A stretch of 8,864 nucleotides of DNA from a bacterium. GTDB lineage: Bacteria; UBA9089; JASEGY01. The notes under the pieces are model-generated. The model did no database searches, had not been told where the DNA came from, and was given only the letters and a program-made list of their open reading frames with translations. The stretch is from assembly GCA_030019105.1 (NCBI GenBank), contig JASEGY010000098.1:1-8864 (forward strand). Direction: 5' to 3'. The stretch's first letter is position 1. The number at the start of each line of letters is the position of its first letter. The translations under genes and the position numbers were made by a program. Shown here piece after piece: positions 5,465 through 8,864 of the stretch.

Positions 5465-6700
5465 ATGCTGAAAGCTGAACTTTTAGAAATTACTAAAAAT
5501 GGTGAAAACTCAGGAATCGAGTTTAAACGAGATGACATCAAACCTGAGCAGCTGGCTAAAGAAATTGTGGCTCTATCAAATCTCAATGGTGGAAAAATAT
5601 TCATTGGTGTTGAAGATGATGGTACTATTACGGGCATTCAGCGTAATAACCTTCAAGAATGGGTAATGAATGTTTTCAGGGACAAAGTACACCCAATGAT
5701 TATTCCCTTTTATGAAGAAGTCGAGGTTGAAGATAAAAAGAGAGTCGCCGTGATTTCTTTCCCGCAAGGCATTGCCAAACCCTATGTGGTCAGGCACAAC
5801 CGTAGAGAGGATGTTTACATTCGTTTGGGGGACCGTTCAGAATTGGCTTCTCGTGAACAACAGGCTCGTCTTTATTCCATTGGTGGTTTGTTACATGCAG
5901 AAACGATGCCGGTATCCGGAAGTAATTTGCAATCGCTCGACCGTCAAAGAATAGATGATTATTTGACCAACATAATGGGCAATGAAGAAAAAGGCTCAAG
6001 CGAATCAGACCTGATAAAGCGTCTCTGCAATTTGGGCTTAATGATTGAAATAGAAAAAAGCCATGTTTGTTGTACAATTGCCGGCTTAATACTTTTCGGT
6101 TTGCGCCCCAGGACATTGATGAGATATGCCGGACTAAGGGTTACCGTTTATAAGGGCACTGACAAAGAGTACGAAACAATATTAGACAAAACGATAGATG
6201 AATGTTTTATCGGCCAGTGGGACTCAGGGACCGGAGTGCGAAGATTGGTCAGGGGGGGGAGTATTGATTTATTTATGGATTCTATTGAACCCTTTATTAC
6301 ACAAGAAAAAATGAACAATTCGGTAAGAAGGGAAAAAATAAAAATATACCCAATTGAAGCAATTCGGGAAGTGATCGTCAACGCACTTGTCCACCGGGAT
6401 TGGACTCGCTCGATTGACATTGAAGTCGCGCTTTATTCCGACAGGATGGAAGTAATCAGCCCCGGAGGTCTTCAAAATACAATGACTATAGAAAAGATGA
6501 AGGCGGGTCAGAGATCACATCGCAATCCAATTCTTGTAGAAACAGCCCGCGATTATGGTTACATGGAAGCCAGAGGCATGGGAATACGAAAAAAAGTCTT
6601 TCCTCTTATTCGTGAGTATTCCGGTAAGGCCCCTCTCATTGAAGAGACAGATGATTTTGTAAAACTAACCCTATTCCCCGGGAAGGGTGAGATTAAATGA
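5465..6700 (+). CDS. AlbA_2 (Schlafen-like) protein with GHKL-type ATPase domain
   Basis: This 411-residue protein matches the common bacterial ATP-binding family with an N-terminal AlbA_2 domain (PF04326, also called divergent AAA-4 or Schlafen AlbA_2) and a C-terminal HATPase_c_4 domain (PF13749). The AlbA_2 part (about 5-135) shows the IEFKRD start, KEIVALSNLNGGKIFIGVED and the RREDVYIRLGDRSELAS end. The Bergerat-type part shows an N-box-like REVIVNALVHRDW (N306), SPGGL (332-336) and a glycine-rich EARGMGI (368-374). Family members are variously suggested to be transcription regulators or nucleic-acid-acting accessory proteins and are frequent in genomic islands; the role here is unknown. 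A GAGG 7 nt before the ATG supports the start. It follows the Nudix-Smr gene by 24 nt and converges on the nuclease gene with a 20-nt gap and no visible terminator. Confidence 0.87.
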   Translation: MLKAELLEITKNGENSGIEFKRDDIKPEQLAKEIVALSNLNGGKIFIGVEDDGTITGIQRNNLQEWVMNVFRDKVHPMIIPFYEEVEVEDKKRVAVISFPQGIAKPYVVRHNRREDVYIRLGDRSELASREQQARLYSIGGLLHAETMPVSGSNLQSLDRQRIDDYLTNIMGNEEKGSSESDLIKRLCNLGLMIEIEKSHVCCTIAGLILFGLRPRTLMRYAGLRVTVYKGTDKEYETILDKTIDECFIGQWDSGTGVRRLVRGGSIDLFMDSIEPFITQEKMNNSVRREKIKIYPIEAIREVIVNALVHRDWTRSIDIEVALYSDRMEVISPGGLQNTMTIEKMKAGQRSHRNPILVETARDYGYMEARGMGIRKKVFPLIREYSGKAPLIEETDDFVKLTLFPGKGEIK

Positions 6701-6718
6701 GTAAATGAGTAAAGACAG
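6688..6718 (+). repeat. 23-nt direct repeat, right copy (with 8-nt duplication)
   Basis: This begins within the last codons of the AlbA_2 gene and repeats the Nudix-Smr start region: TGAGATTAAATGAGTAA, then the 8-mer ATGAGTAA again (6697-6704 and 6705-6712), then AGACAG. It ends 2 nt before the stop codon of the convergent nuclease gene. Confidence 0.75.
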
Positions 6719-6720
6719 GA

Positions 6721-8864
6721 TTACCCCGCCTTACGGCAAAAGGTAGGGAAAGGACAATATTGACATCCCTCACCTTTATCATCACGCCCAAAAGGAATCT
6801 CCGGGTTTAGTATCTCTCCGATAAGATTTTTTATCGTGGGCAGGAAATAACCTTCCAGGAATTCCTCCCTGTTTGTCTCCTCTCCCCCCTTTTTTGGTTT
6901 ATTAAAAAGGAGTTTTTCGTCTCCTTTCCGGGGATTCCGAAGAGAAATCAGCTTGCAATTTATCTTTTTAGGCAGGATGGATCGGACTCTTTGATAAAGC
7001 AGAGCGTAGAAAGGAAGCTGGAGAGATTTTATCTCCTCCTTCATCTCATCGCGGGAGCTTAACACCCGATTGAATGCCGCAGCATTAAAAGAATAGTGGT
7101 CTAAACTACCCGATTTGTAATCTACGATCATGTCGGTCTCACTCAAGCGGTCGATCCGGTCTGCCCGGCCATTCAACCGAACAAGAGTTCCATCTTCCAG
7201 TTCAAGAGAGCAGGACAGTTCTTCTTCAGTGGAAATTATCCTGATCTTGTCAACAAACTCCTCTTTCTCCAACAGGATATATCTCTTAAGACGATCCAGG
7301 GCCATCTCCTTCAGGAGATATTGCTCCCCTCGAAGTTCACCGAACTTTTCCATGAAGACCTTTTCCAGCACGCCGGCCAAATTTTTTTCAAGGCAAGCGT
7401 ATTCCTGCTCACCCAAAGCCCCCTTGCCGGCAAAGGGCTGATAGAGTATCTCCATCACCTTGTGAAGAATAGTGCCAATCTCGGCCACATCCAGCTCCTC
7501 CGTCATCCGCTCCTTTTCTTTAAGTTTCAATACCTTCGTAAAATAGAATTGGGCCGGACATTTAAGGTAAGAGTTCAGGCCGGTGGCCGAGAAGTCTATT
7601 GTCTGCAAAATATGCAGGATCTCCGGACTCTTAGCCACTTCAAACCTGCCGGAAGGGTAGAGCGATACATTCAGTTCCACCGGCATGGCCTTCAAAACCC
7701 CTAACTGCCCTCTCTTCTTTTCTTCTTCCCAGACTAATCTTTCCACGAACCTGCTGCGGGATTCCTTTTCGATCTGACGGTAGAAGATATGCACCTCACG
7801 GGCGGAAGAAATAAGATGATGGAAATGATAGCGGTAAATCTCTTCATTCTGGTAGTGAAGCGGCATCCCCAGCGCACCCCTCAGGGAAAGAGGCAAAAGC
7901 GAATCAAAAGACTCCACCGCCGGGAGGATGCCTTCGTTGGCGCTCAGCAGGAAAACCCGGTCAAAATTCAAGGCCCGTGTTTCCAGCAGGCCCAGGATTT
8001 GCAAGCCCTTAAGGGGAATGCCCCTGAAAGAGATATGCTCTTCTTTGGCCACATGACGGAAAAGATCGAAAAGGTCTTTGGGATCATCAAACTCTTCGTC
8101 TTTGATCAGAGAACCTTTTATCTTGTCTAAAAGAAGAAAGAAACTGTTGAAGAACTCGCCGGAGAATGGATAGCGCGCGGCCGGGCTGTGCCTGAGCAGA
8201 AAAACTAATATCTCTTCAAACGCAGCCGCCAGTTGGGCCAGGGTCCTGACCCCATCCATTTTCCTGATAAAAATATCGTGAGCCCCGGTGAGGGCATCTT
8301 TCAAATCCTGGATCGGCGCTTTTCTTTGTGTCATCAGCGATGCCTTTTCAAATATATCCTGTCTCTGTTCGATTGCACTTAGATCAATAAACGTCTTACC
8401 CTCCGCCAGGAGACTCTCCTCAATAGAATGGATCAAAATCCGGGTATGGGTAGATTTAATCGTGTGGCGGATATTCTTGAGGTAGGGGTGCATGAGGAGG
8501 GCAAGATAATCCGGCAGATAATAGGTGTTTCCTCTCTTGCTCTCCTGAAGTTTTATGAACAGGTCTAAAAGGGCATATACCGGCGTTCGGACGGCAGGAT
8601 AGCCCATGGTGATATTGTAGTCCAGCTTGAGCGAGGTCATTACTTCGGAAAGGAGAGGAATAAGCGACTCAGGCTCAGGTAAGACAATGGCTGTAGATTT
8701 CGGATTGCGGATTTCGGATTGCGGATCGGCTGTAAGTATATCTCTTAATCCAACTACCTCCGAGTGTGTATTAAAGGCGCTGTGGAGAAATAATTTAGTT
8801 TCGAGTTTCGGGTTTCGGGTTTCTGGTAGATCAGTTTCGAGTTCGGGGTTCCCGCTGCCAGGCC
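6721..8864 (-). CDS. AddB/RexB-like PD-(D/E)XK nuclease, C-terminal part (5' end outside window)
   Basis: The stop is at 6721-6723 and the frame is open to the right edge, giving 713 codons of a longer protein (relatives are about 900-1100 residues). The Met at 8640 is not the start: family-like TAIVLPEPESLIPLL is encoded just upstream of it. Residues below count from that Met. The inactivated-helicase region includes YNITMGYP (8-15), GLQILGLLETRALNFDRVFLLS (212-233) and SANEGILP. The nuclease domain has GTILHKVME (H393), GRADRID (D494), DYKSG (D507, K509) and QLPFYALLY. Four cysteines (C361 in LKCP; C626, C629, C635 in the C-terminal CQYCPFPTFC) match the AddB 4Fe-4S iron staple. AddB proteins act with an AddA helicase-nuclease to resect double-strand breaks; that partner is not in the window and may lie beyond the right edge. 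Two 7-mer repeat blocks lie in frame in the 5' part. Confidence 0.88.
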   Translation of the reverse strand, partial: PGSGNPELETDLPETRNPKLETKLFLHSAFNTHSEVVGLRDILTADPQSEIRNPKSTAIVLPEPESLIPLLSEVMTSLKLDYNITMGYPAVRTPVYALLDLFIKLQESKRGNTYYLPDYLALLMHPYLKNIRHTIKSTHTRILIHSIEESLLAEGKTFIDLSAIEQRQDIFEKASLMTQRKAPIQDLKDALTGAHDIFIRKMDGVRTLAQLAAAFEEILVFLLRHSPAARYPFSGEFFNSFFLLLDKIKGSLIKDEEFDDPKDLFDLFRHVAKEEHISFRGIPLKGLQILGLLETRALNFDRVFLLSANEGILPAVESFDSLLPLSLRGALGMPLHYQNEEIYRYHFHHLISSAREVHIFYRQIEKESRSRFVERLVWEEEKKRGQLGVLKAMPVELNVSLYPSGRFEVAKSPEILHILQTIDFSATGLNSYLKCPAQFYFTKVLKLKEKERMTEELDVAEIGTILHKVMEILYQPFAGKGALGEQEYACLEKNLAGVLEKVFMEKFGELRGEQYLLKEMALDRLKRYILLEKEEFVDKIRIISTEEELSCSLELEDGTLVRLNGRADRIDRLSETDMIVDYKSGSLDHYSFNAAAFNRVLSSRDEMKEEIKSLQLPFYALLYQRVRSILPKKINCKLISLRNPRKGDEKLLFNKPKKGGEETNREEFLEGYFLPTIKNLIGEILNPEIPFGRDDKGEGCQYCPFPTFCRKAG
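8696..8723. repeat. GATTTCG/GATTGCG 7-mer array inside the nuclease gene
   Basis: Four alternating 7-mers (GATTTCG, GATTGCG, GATTTCG, GATTGCG) lie in the nuclease coding region. On the coding strand they read QSEIRNPKS, immediately before the conserved TAIVLPEP. The same array family occurs at 3784-3818 between genes and at 2521-2548 inside the heme lipoprotein gene. Confidence 0.9.
8797..8849. repeat. AGTTTCG/GGTTTCG 7-mer array inside the nuclease gene
   Basis: The 7-mers AGTTTCG (twice), GGTTTCG and GGTTTCT run through 8797-8824, then AGTTTCG and a degenerate AGTTCGG at 8833-8846. On the coding strand they read as Pro/Glu/Thr/Asn-rich sequence (PELETDLPETRNPKLETK), unlike the rest of the protein. 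The nuclease frame stays open through them to the window edge. Confidence 0.8.

Noticed and set aside
7130..8130. Plus-strand frames antisense to the nuclease (7130-7441, 7321-7704, 7789-8130)
   Set aside because: They are mirror frames of a well-supported gene, with Ser/Arg-biased composition and no start signals.
6721..8640. Met at 8640 as the true start of the nuclease
   Set aside because: Conserved sequence (TAIVLPEPESLIPLLSEV) is encoded in frame upstream of it, there is no ribosome binding site, and the frame is open to the window edge.

Overview
The window is bacterial. It carries a Gram-negative style envelope pair (a DUF1573 protein and a tetraheme c-type lipoprotein), an AddB/RexB-type repair nuclease, a type II toxin-antitoxin pair and restriction-modification debris. 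Its most striking property is a load of short interspersed repeats: 7-mer and 9-mer tandem blocks, a GC-rich hairpin element and palindromes. They fill nearly every long gap and also occur inside two genes. This suggests a repeat-rich uncultivated lineage (candidate-phylum, planctomycete-like or deltaproteobacterial). I cannot fix the phylum from the sequence.

Layout, left to right. Positions 1-566 hold the wreck of a restriction-modification operon: the 3' end of a DNA methyltransferase, cut by a repeat element, overlapping the 5' end of a probable restriction endonuclease that is itself cut near 530. Positions 567-1886 encode a membrane-anchored DUF1573 protein. Positions 1887-2173 are a gene-free repeat cluster with two copies of a 30-nt hairpin element (a third copy is at 20-49), each preceded by a different tandem repeat. 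Positions 2174-3781 encode a lipoprotein joining a degenerate UshA/5'-nucleotidase-like domain to four CXXCH heme sites. Positions 3782-4006 are repeats again.

Positions 4007-4518 are a toxin-antitoxin pair (Unstab_antitox-type antitoxin, RelE/ParE-type toxin) bracketed by 25-nt direct repeats and followed by a perfect 15-bp hairpin. Positions 4637-6700 hold two co-directional genes: a Nudix hydrolase fused to an Smr domain, and an AlbA_2 (Schlafen-type) protein with a GHKL-like ATPase domain. A duplicated 23-nt sequence flanks this pair. From 6721 to the right edge, on the minus strand, lies the C-terminal part of an AddB/RexB-like PD-(D/E)XK nuclease with a complete iron-sulfur cysteine set. 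Its 5' end is outside the window and its frame stays open to the edge.

Working together: the DUF1573 protein and the heme lipoprotein are both exported and may form an envelope redox pair. The toxin-antitoxin pair, restriction-modification remnant, AlbA_2/ATPase gene and repair nuclease are what an accessory or defence-prone region typically holds. I see no complete novel defence system. The best candidates for something under-described are the repeat system itself, with 7-mer arrays that read through in every frame and lie in frame inside genes, and the Nudix-Smr fusion.
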